Origin: a virus
DNA: 23,916 nucleotides
Reading direction: 5' to 3' (one strand)
IMG/VR virus record: IMGVR_UViG_3300031857_001382
Location: 1 to 23,916 of that record
Below the pieces are notes generated by a model. That model saw only the letters and a list, made by a program, of their open reading frames with translations, had not been told where the DNA came from and made no database searches. Positions within the stretch are counted from its first letter, which is position 1, and every line of letters starts with the position of its first letter. The translations under genes and the position numbers were made by a program. Of the stretch, positions 12,342-19,362 are shown one piece after another.

Positions 12342-12773
12342 ATGAGTATTGATACACTGAAACCCGTTAAAGTTGCTGGTGAAATCTTCTGGAGTAACTG
12401 GATGAACACCTTTAACACTAAGTTTAACGAAGACAACAAGAAGTACGAATGTACCATTGGTAACTTGAGTGATGCAGCTTGTGAGAAGCTTAAAGAGCTT
12501 GGCATCAACATCAAGAACAAAGAGAGCATGGGTAACTTTATTGTTGCTAAGTCAACTTACTTGTTCACACCTGTGGATGAGGAAGGTAATCCTGTAGACA
12601 TTGCCATGATGGGTAATGGTACTAAGTGTCACGCAGTTGTCTCCTCATACCGCCACAAGATGTCAGCTAAGTTTGGTGCTGCACCCTCAATTAAGAAACT
12701 CATCATTACTGAGTTGAAAGTCTACTCTCCTGAAGGTGAAGAAGCAACAGAGACAGCGGACGATGTCCTCTAA
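12342..12773 (+). CDS. Single-stranded DNA-binding protein (T7 gp2.5-like)
   Basis: A 143-residue protein with a beta-rich (OB-fold-like) body, including YECTIGNLSDAACEKLKELG, STYLFTPVDEEGNPVDIAMM and GNGTKCHAVVSSYRHK. A flexible acidic tail (EGEEATETADDVL) follows. Tails of this kind in phage SSBs contact polymerase and helicase. The GNGTK...KKLIITELKVYSP end is typical of phage ssDNA-binding proteins. The gene lies between polymerase and exonuclease, where T7-like phages often place it. It would coat the lagging-strand template and stimulate the replisome and recombination. Confidence 0.78.
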   Translation: MSIDTLKPVKVAGEIFWSNWMNTFNTKFNEDNKKYECTIGNLSDAACEKLKELGINIKNKESMGNFIVAKSTYLFTPVDEEGNPVDIAMMGNGTKCHAVVSSYRHKMSAKFGAAPSIKKLIITELKVYSPEGEEATETADDVL

Positions 12774-13488
12774 CCGTCAGGTGACTGATAAGCCTACTGA
12801 GGCTATTGTAGATGCTGACTTTTTAGTTTATAAAGTTGGCTTCTCCAATGAGGAAGAAGAAGAACAGTGGGCACTAAATCGACTCACAGAGTGGTTTACC
12901 GACATCATCTATATGCGTCTGAAGTGTGATGACTACAGAGCTTGGATTACAGGTAAAACTAACTTTAGATTTGAGATAGCTACCACTGTTCCTTACAAAG
13001 GTAATCGTAAAGATGCTCCCAAGCCTAAACATTACGATGCTCTCAGAAACCATCTCATGAAGCTCGGTGCTAAGATGTCTGAGAACGAGGAAGCTGATGA
13101 TGCTGTAGGCATAGCGTCCACTGAAGGTAACTACTGGATCGTCCACGTTGACAAGGATCTAGATCAGTTACCGGGGTGGCACTATAATCCTGTAAAGGAT
13201 GAGGAGTATTATGTTACTGAGTTTGAAGGCTTGTACAGTTTCTATAAACAGATACTGACAGGTGACAGAGTTGATAACATTGAAGGTATCCGAGGTATTG
13301 GCCCTGTAAAGGCTGATAAGATTCTCAAAGACTGTACAACCGAAGAGGAATTATATGCAGCTTGTATCAAAGCTTATGACGGCAATACTGACAGGGTATT
13401 GGAAAATGGAAAGCTCCTATGGCTAAGAAGGGAACCAAACCAGATGTGGCAGCCACCTTCAGTCTCGCAGGAGCAGTCTGGACAGTAG
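12763..13488 (+). CDS. 5'-3' exonuclease (T7 gp6-like, PIN/H3TH fold)
   Basis: The ATG at 12763 inside the end of the SSB gene is preferred over an upstream GTG (12736). The 241-residue product has N-terminal metal-binding Asp17 and Asp19 (IVDADFLVY), an acidic cluster ENEEADDAVGIAS, an Asp-rich VHVDKDLDQL motif and a helix-hairpin-helix stretch, TGDRVDNIEGIRGIGPVKAD. It ends with LWLRREPNQMWQPP, which is typical of phage exonucleases. These features match T7 gp6-like flap/5' exonucleases that remove RNA primers and degrade host DNA. Its last 70 bases overlap the next gene. Confidence 0.9.
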   Translation: MSSNRQVTDKPTEAIVDADFLVYKVGFSNEEEEEQWALNRLTEWFTDIIYMRLKCDDYRAWITGKTNFRFEIATTVPYKGNRKDAPKPKHYDALRNHLMKLGAKMSENEEADDAVGIASTEGNYWIVHVDKDLDQLPGWHYNPVKDEEYYVTEFEGLYSFYKQILTGDRVDNIEGIRGIGPVKADKILKDCTTEEELYAACIKAYDGNTDRVLENGKLLWLRREPNQMWQPPSVSQEQSGQ

Positions 13489-13712
13489 AGTTTGTTAATC
13501 ATTTAGACGATATGGGTAAGTGTGATTCTGAGAAACAGACTATCTCAATTCGTAGTGGAATGAACAAACAAAGTACTGAGCAAACCTTCTACCATGAGTT
13601 AGTTCATGCCATTATGTTTACAATGGGTAAGCTAAACCACGATGAAGAGTTTACAGATGCCTTCGGAGCTTTACTGCACCAGTATCACAGGACAAAGTCA
13701 GATGAAGCCTAA
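13419..13712 (+). CDS. Putative zinc metallopeptidase (HExxH), 97 aa
   Basis: The ATG at 13419 follows GGAAAG within the exonuclease gene. The core is FYHELVHAIMF: the zinc motif HExxH occupies residues 59-63 (His59, Glu60, His63). Asp75, Glu76 or Glu77 in the following NHDEEFTD segment are candidates for the third metal ligand. The N-terminus (MAKKGTKPDVAATFSLAGAV) leads into a small beta sheet. It has no signal peptide, so it should act in the cytoplasm. I recall homologues next to exonuclease and endonuclease genes in other T7-like phages. The substrate is unknown; cleavage of a host or phage regulator is inference. Confidence 0.8.
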   Translation: MAKKGTKPDVAATFSLAGAVWTVEFVNHLDDMGKCDSEKQTISIRSGMNKQSTEQTFYHELVHAIMFTMGKLNHDEEFTDAFGALLHQYHRTKSDEA

Positions 13713-14127
13713 GCGTAAGAAGCCACTGACAGTTAGACAAGTAGCTTTGAAGCATGGGTTCAGGTCAGGCTTAGAGGACAAGATAGCTGATAACTTAACA
13801 GCCTTAGGTATTCCTTTTGAGTATGAGAAGCTAGTGATTGGATATACGCAGCCTGAGAAGAAGCGTACATACACTCCTGACTTCTTACTACTGAGTAACG
13901 GTATTATCATTGAGAGCAAGGGCAGGTTCGTGACTGCTGACAGACAGAAACACTTGATGGTGAAGGAACAACATCCTGAACTTGATATTAGATTTGTCTT
14001 CAGTAACTCTAGGTCTAAACTCTCAAAGATAAGCCAAACTACATACGGGGATTGGTGCACTAAGCATGGATTCAAGTATGCCGATAAAGATATTCCACTG
14101 TCATGGTTAAAGGAAAAGGGTAAATAA
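13702..14127 (+). CDS. Endonuclease I, Holliday-junction resolvase (T7 gp3-like)
   Basis: The ATG at 13702, inside the metallopeptidase gene's end, is preferred over an earlier start at 13642 because MKPKRKKPLTVRQVALKHGF leads straight into the conserved domain. The 141-residue product keeps all four catalytic residues of T7 endonuclease I: Glu25 (RSGLEDK), Asp60 (TYTPDFLL), Glu71 and Lys73 (ESKG). Segments HPELDIRFVFSNSRSKL and TYGDWCTKHGFKYADKDIP are close to the T7 enzyme (149 aa). It resolves branched DNA before packaging and helps degrade host DNA. Confidence 0.95.
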   Translation: MKPKRKKPLTVRQVALKHGFRSGLEDKIADNLTALGIPFEYEKLVIGYTQPEKKRTYTPDFLLLSNGIIIESKGRFVTADRQKHLMVKEQHPELDIRFVFSNSRSKLSKISQTTYGDWCTKHGFKYADKDIPLSWLKEKGK

Positions 14128-14129
14128 TT

Positions 14130-14393
14130 ATGTTAGATAACCTTATTAAAGAACTTGAGAAGTCAGCTGATCTTCGTAATGCTTGGGATGACTTCACAGA
14201 TGTACTGGTAGTCAGTAAGCTCAAAGAGTCTTACCTGAATACTATCAATGGTGGATTCAGTAGCCATCCTGAGGACATTGAGGATAACTTGAAAGTCAAT
14301 GCAGCCATTGCTGTGTGTCTCGGTTACTTCATGTACGTTGGTGATGCTCAGGCGTTTCTAAAGGAGGCTGAAAGTGAACGTAAATCTGATTAA
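14130..14393 (+). CDS. Hypothetical helical protein (87 aa)
   Basis: ATG lies two bases after the endonuclease stop, after AAAGGAAAAGGGTAAATAATT. It is an acidic helical protein (MLDNLIKELEKSADLRNAWD, then DDFTDVLVVSKLKESYLNT). A more hydrophobic segment follows (VNAAIAVCLGYFMYVGDAQ) and then a charged end. No family recognised. It carries the Shine-Dalgarno sequence of the next gene near its own end. Confidence 0.75.
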   Translation: MLDNLIKELEKSADLRNAWDDFTDVLVVSKLKESYLNTINGGFSSHPEDIEDNLKVNAAIAVCLGYFMYVGDAQAFLKEAESERKSD

Positions 14394-14568
14394 AGAGCAC
14401 TCCAATGGAGATGCAACATATCAGTTTGACTTGACTCATGCTGAAGCTCAATCACTCCTTACCTTTGGTATCCTAGAGGCCATCAAAGCTGGCTTACGTG
14501 AAGGTGAGAGACTAACAGTGGAAGGAGATGATGTTGAAGATTTTAGTCATACCGGACTGTCAGATTAA
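14374..14568 (+). CDS. Hypothetical protein (64 aa, GTG start)
   Basis: The GTG at 14374 is preceded by AAAGGAGG (14360-14367), one of the best Shine-Dalgarno matches in the window, so this start is well supported. The gene overlaps the previous one by 20 bp. The product starts with a polar strand (NLIKEHSNGDATYQFDLTHA), then has a helix LLTFGILEAIKAGLREGE and an acidic end. No family recognised. Its end carries the ribosome-binding site of the metallophosphoesterase. Confidence 0.7.
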   Translation: MNVNLIKEHSNGDATYQFDLTHAEAQSLLTFGILEAIKAGLREGERLTVEGDDVEDFSHTGLSD

Positions 14569-15301
14569 AGAAGGTGTACCTTTGGAGCACTTGACATGGG
14601 CTGGTAAAGCCATTGTCGATTACAAACCTGATGTGGTGGTTAACATAGGTGACTTTGCAGATATGCCAAGTCTTAGTAGCCATGACATCAAAGGGAGTAA
14701 GTACTTTGAAGGTCTGCGCTACAAGAAGGACGTTGAGGCTGCTAAGGAGGCCATGAAGTTGTTACTGGCTCCTTTGAGGGAAGCTCAGAAGTCTCAGAAG
14801 GAATCTAAGCACAAGGTGTACAAGCCTCGTATGGTGATGACTCTAGGCAATCATGAGAACCGTATCGATAGGGCTGTTAATAACAATCCTACACTGGAAG
14901 GCTTAATATCTACAAAGGATCTTGAGTATGAGAAAGACTGGGAAGTACACGGGTTTCTTCATCCTGTGTTCATTAATGGTGTTGGCTTTAACCATTATTG
15001 GCCTGTTGGTGCAATGGGACGTCCAGCAGGTGCTGCTAGTGCTATCATTAACAAGCTTCACATGTCTTGTGTTGCAGGACACCAACAAGGAAAGCAAATT
15101 GCCTATGGTAAGCGTGCTGATGGGAAGCCTATTTGTGCTATCATCGTTGGCTCTTACTATCTACACGATGAGAGTTATATGGATCAACTAAGTAACAGAC
15201 ACTGGAGAGGATTACTGATGATGAATGAAGTACAGGATGGTCACTTCGATGAAATGTTTTTAAGTGTTGAATATCTTGGGAGGAAATATGGCAACAGTTG
15301 A
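14528..15301 (+). CDS. Calcineurin-like metallophosphoesterase
   Basis: A phosphoesterase of about 257 residues with the ordered metal-binding blocks of the family: IPDCQ near the N-terminus, NIGDFAD, LGNHENR, then late His-containing motifs (GFNHYWP, AGHQQG). Three start codons lie together (ATG 14528, ATG 14531, TTG 14534). The Shine-Dalgarno AAGGAG ends at 14527, so TTG 14534 has the best spacing and gives the typical MKILVIPDCQ opening. The substrate could be a nucleotide, a 2',3'-cyclic phosphate or DNA ends. Position among nucleotide and recombination genes suggests DNA or nucleotide processing. Confidence 0.85.
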   Translation: MMLKILVIPDCQIKEGVPLEHLTWAGKAIVDYKPDVVVNIGDFADMPSLSSHDIKGSKYFEGLRYKKDVEAAKEAMKLLLAPLREAQKSQKESKHKVYKPRMVMTLGNHENRIDRAVNNNPTLEGLISTKDLEYEKDWEVHGFLHPVFINGVGFNHYWPVGAMGRPAGAASAIINKLHMSCVAGHQQGKQIAYGKRADGKPICAIIVGSYYLHDESYMDQLSNRHWRGLLMMNEVQDGHFDEMFLSVEYLGRKYGNS

Positions 15302-15686
15302 ATGTAAGACTTGCTTTTACAGTGAACTAGATGGTAAAATACACCCCTGCAATGACTGTGAAGGTTATGACAAGTGGGTTAATCGTAGCATTTTCATTAG
15401 AGAAGCAGCAAAGCCTCTCAGTGAAGCCATTAAAGAATGGGTTGATGATAATGACGATGACGCTGGGTATCAGAAGTGGAGTCCGATTGAGAAACCTAGA
15501 CACTACACTGAGCACCCGTCAGGTATTGAATGTATCCAAGTTACAGAACACATGAGCTTTAATTTGGGCAATGCAATCAAGTACATCTGGCGTTGTGACC
15601 TTAAGTCAGATGCCATTGAAGACCTGAAGAAGGCTAAGTGGTACATTGACAGAGAGATTGATAAACGTGTTAAACATAACATTTGA
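15288..15686 (+). CDS. DUF3310 protein (T7 gp1.7-related) with N-terminal Cys motif
   Basis: The ATG at 15288 after GGGAGGAAAT is preferred over an earlier TTG-type start at 15264. The 132-residue protein has an N-terminal CxxC pair (CKTC, then CNDC) suggestive of a zinc ribbon. Its C-terminal half is a DUF3310 domain: PRHYTEHPSGIECIQVTEHM, FNLGNAIKYIWRC and DLKKAKWYIDREI. T7 gp1.7, a nucleotide kinase, also contains DUF3310. A role in deoxynucleotide metabolism beside the downstream ribonucleotide reductase is plausible but unproven. Confidence 0.85.
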   Translation: MATVECKTCFYSELDGKIHPCNDCEGYDKWVNRSIFIREAAKPLSEAIKEWVDDNDDDAGYQKWSPIEKPRHYTEHPSGIECIQVTEHMSFNLGNAIKYIWRCDLKSDAIEDLKKAKWYIDREIDKRVKHNI

Positions 15687-15825
15687 AGAACTGAAAGAGG
15701 CTCTCAAGCGTTTAGATGAGGTCACACTCGTGGAACTGTTAGGACTCCAGAGTGATGACCTTGTCGAAAGATTTGATGATGTGATTGAGAAGAAACAAGA
15801 ATATTTAATAAAGGAACTAGACTAA
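15667..15825 (+). CDS. Small conserved acidic protein (52 aa, GTG start)
   Basis: The GTG at 15667, overlapping the DUF3310 gene by 20 bases, starts an open frame to TAA at 15823-15825, directly before the reductase ATG. The product opens LNITFEELKEALKRLDEVTL and continues LVELLGLQSDDLVERFDDVI. I recall near neighbours in other podoviruses (NITFEEL...L(V)ERF pattern) without a known function. It is acidic and helical. It fills the gap of about 140 bases between two recognised genes, which supports coding. Confidence 0.7.
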   Translation: MLNITFEELKEALKRLDEVTLVELLGLQSDDLVERFDDVIEKKQEYLIKELD

Positions 15826-17730
15826 ATGACAACTATTATGACACCATACCAAGAATACATTGGCAAGAGCCGCTACTCTCGCTACTTGGATGATAAAGGC
15901 CGGAGAGAGCACTGGCCTGAGACTGTGAATCGCTACTTTGACTTCATGACTAAGCACTTGAAAGACAAGCATAACTATCCGCTAAGTAATGCAATGCGTG
16001 AACAACTGCAGACTGCTGTAACTAACTTAGAAGTGATGCCATCAATGCGTAGCATCATGACAGCTGGTGATGCTTTAGAGCGTCAGAACATTGCAGGTTA
16101 TAACTGTTCATACCTACCCATTGATGATCCCAAAGCCTTTGATGAGGCTATGTATATTCTGTTATGTGGAACAGGTGTAGGCTTTAGTGTGGAGCAAAAG
16201 TATGTATCTAAGTTACCTGAGATTCCAACTGAGTTGTACAATAGTGGCACTGTCATTAATGTTAAGGACTCCAAAGAGGGATGGGCTAAAGCCTTACGAC
16301 AAGTTATTGCCTTGCTATACGCTGGAGAAGTGCCTAAGTGGGATGTTTCGGGTGTACGTCCGGCAGGAGCGAGACTCAAGACTTTTGGTGGAAGAGCATC
16401 AGGGCCGGAGCCACTTGTTGACTTGTTCAAATATGTGGTTGCAAAGTTCCATAGAGCGGTTGGACGGAAGCTCACCTCGCTTGAAGCACACGATATTCTA
16501 TGTAAGGTCGGAGAGGTCGTGGTTGTTGGCGGTGTACGACGATCAGCAATGATCTCCCTGTCAGACTTGAGTGATGACCGTATGGCTCACGCTAAAGCTG
16601 GTAACTGGTGGGACGGTAATGGTCAACGTGCCTTGGCTAACAACAGTGCCATCTACGAGGTCAAGCCTGACGTAGGTAAGTTCATGCGTGAGTGGTCAAG
16701 CATTTATGAATCACATTCTGGAGAGCGAGGCATCTTTAATCGTTATGCAAGTGAACTTCAAGCAGCTAAGAGTGGACGTAGGGAATTGGGTAAAGAATGG
16801 GGTACAAACCCTTGCAGTGAGATTATCCTTAGACCTTATCAATTTTGTAATCTGTCTTCTGTTATTGTTCGGAGCGATGATAGTGTGGATACTCTACGGA
16901 ATAAAGTGCGCTTGGCTACTATTCTGGGGACTTTTCAATCGACGATGACTAACTTCCCGTACCTTCGTAAGGTGTGGCAGACAAACACTGAAGATGAGCG
17001 TTTGTTGGGTGTGTCTATGACTGGTATCTTGGATAATGCTTTACTCAATGACCCTGATAACACTGAGTTGCCAGCTATCTTGGAAGGACTGAAGAATGTT
17101 GCTATTGACACTAACGCTGAGTTTGCTGACGCTATCGGTATTAATCGTAGTGCTGCCATTACTGCCATTAAGCCAGAGGGAACTGTCTCTCAGCTTACAG
17201 GCACTGCTAGTGGCATCCACCCTCAGCACAGTCAGTACTTTATTCGTCGTGTACGCTCTGATAACAAAGACCCTCTGACTGCATTCTTGAAAGAGCAAGG
17301 GTTCCCGTCTGAGCTGTGTGTGATGAAGCCAGATAGCACAACTATCTTTAGCTTCCCCATGAAGGTTGAGAAGGGTGCTGTACTGCGTGAAGACTTGAAT
17401 GCTCTCCAACACTTGAAGCTGTGGCTCTTGTTCCAGCGTCACTACTGTGAACATAAGCCTTCAGTGACTATCTCAGTGACTGAGACTGAGTGGCCTGAAG
17501 TTGGTGCATGGGTGTGGAATAACTTTGATGAGATTACAGGTGTGAGCTTCTTACCTATGGATGGTGGAACATACCGACAAGCTCCTTATGAGTCCATGAC
17601 TGAGGAAGAGTATCATGCAATGGTTGCTGCTATGCCAGCTGGTATTGACTGGGACAAGCTGGTTGAAGGCACTGACAACGTAGAAGGTGCTCAGACACTA
17701 GCGTGTACCGCTGGTGCGTGTGAGATATGA
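15826..17730 (+). CDS. nrdJ: Class II (B12-dependent) monomeric ribonucleotide reductase
   Basis: A 634-residue reductase of the Lactobacillus leichmannii RTPR type. It reduces ribonucleotides, probably triphosphates, using adenosylcobalamin. Visible residues: the redox pair Cys94 (NCSYLP) and Cys341 (FCNLSS); the thiyl-radical Cys330 with Glu332 in NPCSE; and a C-terminal CTAGAC pair (Cys627, Cys632) that re-reduces the active site. The 11-residue step from Cys330 to Cys341 matches RTPR (408 to 419). It makes dNTPs for phage replication and needs host-supplied cobalamin but no oxygen or small subunit. The start follows AAAGGAACTAGACTAA. Confidence 0.94.
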   Translation: MTTIMTPYQEYIGKSRYSRYLDDKGRREHWPETVNRYFDFMTKHLKDKHNYPLSNAMREQLQTAVTNLEVMPSMRSIMTAGDALERQNIAGYNCSYLPIDDPKAFDEAMYILLCGTGVGFSVEQKYVSKLPEIPTELYNSGTVINVKDSKEGWAKALRQVIALLYAGEVPKWDVSGVRPAGARLKTFGGRASGPEPLVDLFKYVVAKFHRAVGRKLTSLEAHDILCKVGEVVVVGGVRRSAMISLSDLSDDRMAHAKAGNWWDGNGQRALANNSAIYEVKPDVGKFMREWSSIYESHSGERGIFNRYASELQAAKSGRRELGKEWGTNPCSEIILRPYQFCNLSSVIVRSDDSVDTLRNKVRLATILGTFQSTMTNFPYLRKVWQTNTEDERLLGVSMTGILDNALLNDPDNTELPAILEGLKNVAIDTNAEFADAIGINRSAAITAIKPEGTVSQLTGTASGIHPQHSQYFIRRVRSDNKDPLTAFLKEQGFPSELCVMKPDSTTIFSFPMKVEKGAVLREDLNALQHLKLWLLFQRHYCEHKPSVTISVTETEWPEVGAWVWNNFDEITGVSFLPMDGGTYRQAPYESMTEEEYHAMVAAMPAGIDWDKLVEGTDNVEGAQTLACTAGACEI

Positions 17731-17879
17731 TACTTGACTTTGAATTTAAGACTGGTTTAGTCTTTGGTATAGAGGCTGATGAACTCTACATCATGGATGA
17801 GAATGATAAGATGTCAGAGGAAGCTAATCAAGTCATCTACTTACACATAGGCTTTATAACACTAGCTTTTATATTCTAA
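17727..17879 (+). CDS. Small conserved phage protein (50 aa)
   Basis: ATG overlaps the reductase TGA (ATGA). The product opens MILDFEFKTGLVFGIEADEL, has an acidic middle (DENDKMSEEANQ) and ends with a hydrophobic HIGFITLAFIF. The FxFKxGLVFGI...H(I/F)GFIT pattern is one I recall from small proteins at the end of early/middle regions in podoviruses. The hydrophobic end could be membrane-associated. It is the last rightward gene, just before the terminator. Confidence 0.72.
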   Translation: MILDFEFKTGLVFGIEADELYIMDENDKMSEEANQVIYLHIGFITLAFIF

Positions 17880-17881
17880 CT

Positions 17882-17916
17882 AAAAAGCCCCTTAGGAGTG
17901 ATCCTTTGGGGCTTTT
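17882..17916. terminator. Bidirectional intrinsic terminator between converging blocks
   Basis: AAAAGCCCC (17883-17891) pairs with GGGGCTTTT (17908-17916). After a symmetric TT/TT internal loop, AGGA pairs with TCCT around the tetraloop GTGA. The A-tract and T-tract make it work on both strands. It lies 3 bp after the last rightward gene and just before the end of the leftward lysozyme gene, the expected place for a shared terminator. Confidence 0.9.
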
Positions 17917-17923
17917 CTGTATC

Positions 17924-18364
17924 TTAGAACAGTGCTATCTCAGCTTTCCTTCGCTTATCAAGGCCAGCAAGTACTTTACCGCCTCCCTTGTTCCACTTCA
18001 GTAGCTCTTCCTTAGCTGCATCCCATTCCTGAGCATTAATCTTCCTTCTCAGGGTACTGCTTTGTAGTCTACCAACACCCAGATTGTAGGTGAAGTCAAC
18101 GATGGCATTAAGCTTCCTGTTGTCAGTAGCTAGAATAGGACAATATCTTAAGACACCCGGCAGGTAAGTATGCTCAAGCTCCTTCAAGAGAAGCTCTGCA
18201 GCCTCAGGTTCACTCATGTGAGCATCCTGCAGAGTTACCTTAGTACCGTTAGCATAGTATGTACTGCCATAACCTATCGTAGCTACATTGGCAGGACAGA
18301 GGTAGGGCTTACTTCTAAACCCTTCAAACCTCTTGCACAGCTCAGCTGCAATACTCAGATCCAT
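17924..18364 (-). CDS. Endolysin, GH24 lysozyme
   Basis: A 146-residue muramidase of the phage T4/P22-type lysozyme family. Glu14 (KRFEGFRSKPY) and Thr29 (ATIGYG) are in catalytic spacing. The middle position is Cys23 (YLCPA), giving Glu-8-Cys-5-Thr, a known variant of the Glu-Asp-Thr triad. Conserved family segments include TIGYGSTYY, LNAIVDFTYNLGVGRLQSST and WNKGGGKVLAGLDKRRKAE. No signal peptide is seen, so release depends on a holin. It is last in the leftward transcript, and its ATG overlaps the TAA of the upstream holin gene (TAATG). Confidence 0.93.
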   Translation of the reverse strand: MDLSIAAELCKRFEGFRSKPYLCPANVATIGYGSTYYANGTKVTLQDAHMSEPEAAELLLKELEHTYLPGVLRYCPILATDNRKLNAIVDFTYNLGVGRLQSSTLRRKINAQEWDAAKEELLKWNKGGGKVLAGLDKRRKAEIALF

Positions 18365-18861
18365 TACAGACCTCGTTTAGCCAGTGTACGGTCAAGGAAC
18401 CAGTAGTTCAAAGTACCTGATACCAAGGCTGCAAAGTCAGCTGACATCATAACTTTAAAGACATCCAATGGAGGCATACCTGACACCCAAGCATTGTAGG
18501 ACAACCAGATGTGCACAAATGACCACAGGGCTAGAATCCAGTAAGTCACCACAGGACGTACAGAGGCTGACAATGAGGCTACCCATCCAGCTCCAGCAGC
18601 CTTAACCATCTCAGTCTGTTGCTCAATAGCTGACTGGAAGGCATCCATGACACCCACATCAATAGCAGCTTCACGTTGAGCACCTATCTCAGCTAACTTC
18701 TGTTGGCCTCTCTGAGCTTCTAATTGACACTGGAACTGAAACATGTTCAGCTCATGTGCTCTTTCATTCTTCTTGTCTAACCACTTAAGTACTTCGGGGG
18801 CCATTCGGAATAGACCTCCGAAGATACTACCGAGTAAACCACCACCTAACATATCTAACAT
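18364..18861 (-). CDS. Holin-like membrane protein (3TM/GTA-holin type)
   Basis: The ATG at 18861, after AAGGGATTGATT, is preferred over the TTG at 18867. The 165-residue product starts with a Gly-rich hydrophobic helix (LGGGLLGSIFGGLF), then a long charged coiled coil (MFQFQCQLEAQRGQQKLAEI). The C-terminal half has two hydrophobic segments (TYWILALWSFVHIWLSYNAW and FAALVSGTLNYWF) and ends DRTLAKRGL. The SVRPVVTYW...NYWFxDRTL pattern fits the three-TM holin family (PF11351). Gene order next to the endolysin supports a lysis role. Confidence 0.82.
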   Translation of the reverse strand: MLDMLGGGLLGSIFGGLFRMAPEVLKWLDKKNERAHELNMFQFQCQLEAQRGQQKLAEIGAQREAAIDVGVMDAFQSAIEQQTEMVKAAGAGWVASLSASVRPVVTYWILALWSFVHIWLSYNAWVSGMPPLDVFKVMMSADFAALVSGTLNYWFLDRTLAKRGL

Positions 18862-18863
18862 AA

Positions 18864-19112
18864 TCAATCCCTTCTGTTACAATGTTTCTTATCGTCATCG
18901 TGAGATAACTTCACACCTGCTAATAGGCCAATAAAGCCACCGATAATAGTTTGAAAGGCTGGAGATAATAGTTTGAATATCTCAGCATTATCAACTTCCC
19001 TAGCCCATAGTCCTAAGACAAATGCAGACATCATGGCTAACACTGATATACACAATGTAAAACTAACCATGAAAGTAACATAGAAAGTTAGTTTACTTTT
19101 CACATCATCCAT
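18864..19112 (-). CDS. Small two-pass membrane protein, second holin candidate (82 aa)
   Basis: The ATG at 19112 is preferred over the TTG at 19121, which sits too close to the AGGAG Shine-Dalgarno. The 82-residue product has two hydrophobic segments, YVTFMVSFTLCISVLAMMSA and a Gly-rich FQTIIGGFIGLLAGVKLS, with a charged tail (HDDDKKHCNRRD). Its size, two TM segments and location next to the holin-like and endolysin genes suggest a class II holin or an antiholin. It could form the pinhole/lesion partner of the larger membrane protein; which one is the true holin is open. Confidence 0.75.
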   Translation of the reverse strand: MDDVKSKLTFYVTFMVSFTLCISVLAMMSAFVLGLWAREVDNAEIFKLLSPAFQTIIGGFIGLLAGVKLSHDDDKKHCNRRD

Positions 19113-19125
19113 AATTATCAATCTC

Positions 19126-19362
19126 CTATGCGTATGTGTCTATTATTGATGGTTTGTTAAATACTTGGAGTTCTATCTGTTGAACTCTAGCCTTCTTGTT
19201 ATACAGCTCAAGCTCTAATTGAAGAGTAGCTAATTCAATCCTGTTAGCTTCTATAGCTTGTTTATATTCTTCCCGTACACGCTCTACTGCCTTATTAAAG
19301 GCCATAGCTTCTACACCTTGCTTAGGCTCTACCATCGGATAGAGCTTATCTAAGGTAATCAC
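19126..19362 (-). CDS. Coiled-coil protein in the lysis cassette (78 aa, GTG start)
   Basis: The GTG at 19362-19360 overlaps the upstream TGA (GTGA) and is preceded by GGGAG. The protein is mostly a charged coiled coil (FNKAVERVREEYKQAIEANR, then IELATLQLELELYNKKARVQ). It lacks a TM segment or signal peptide. A role as a soluble spanin part, tail component or scaffold is possible; no family is recognised. Location between the secreted protein and the membrane proteins links it to lysis or late functions. Confidence 0.65.
   Translation of the reverse strand: MITLDKLYPMVEPKQGVEAMAFNKAVERVREEYKQAIEANRIELATLQLELELYNKKARVQQIELQVFNKPSIIDTYA

Noticed and set aside
13698-14075. Minus-strand 125-aa frame
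   Set aside because: Antisense shadow of the endonuclease I gene, whose catalytic residues are all intact.
16098-16475. Minus-strand 125-aa frame and similar frames in the reductase gene
   Set aside because: They mirror the reductase reading frame; no start signals or domain patterns support them.
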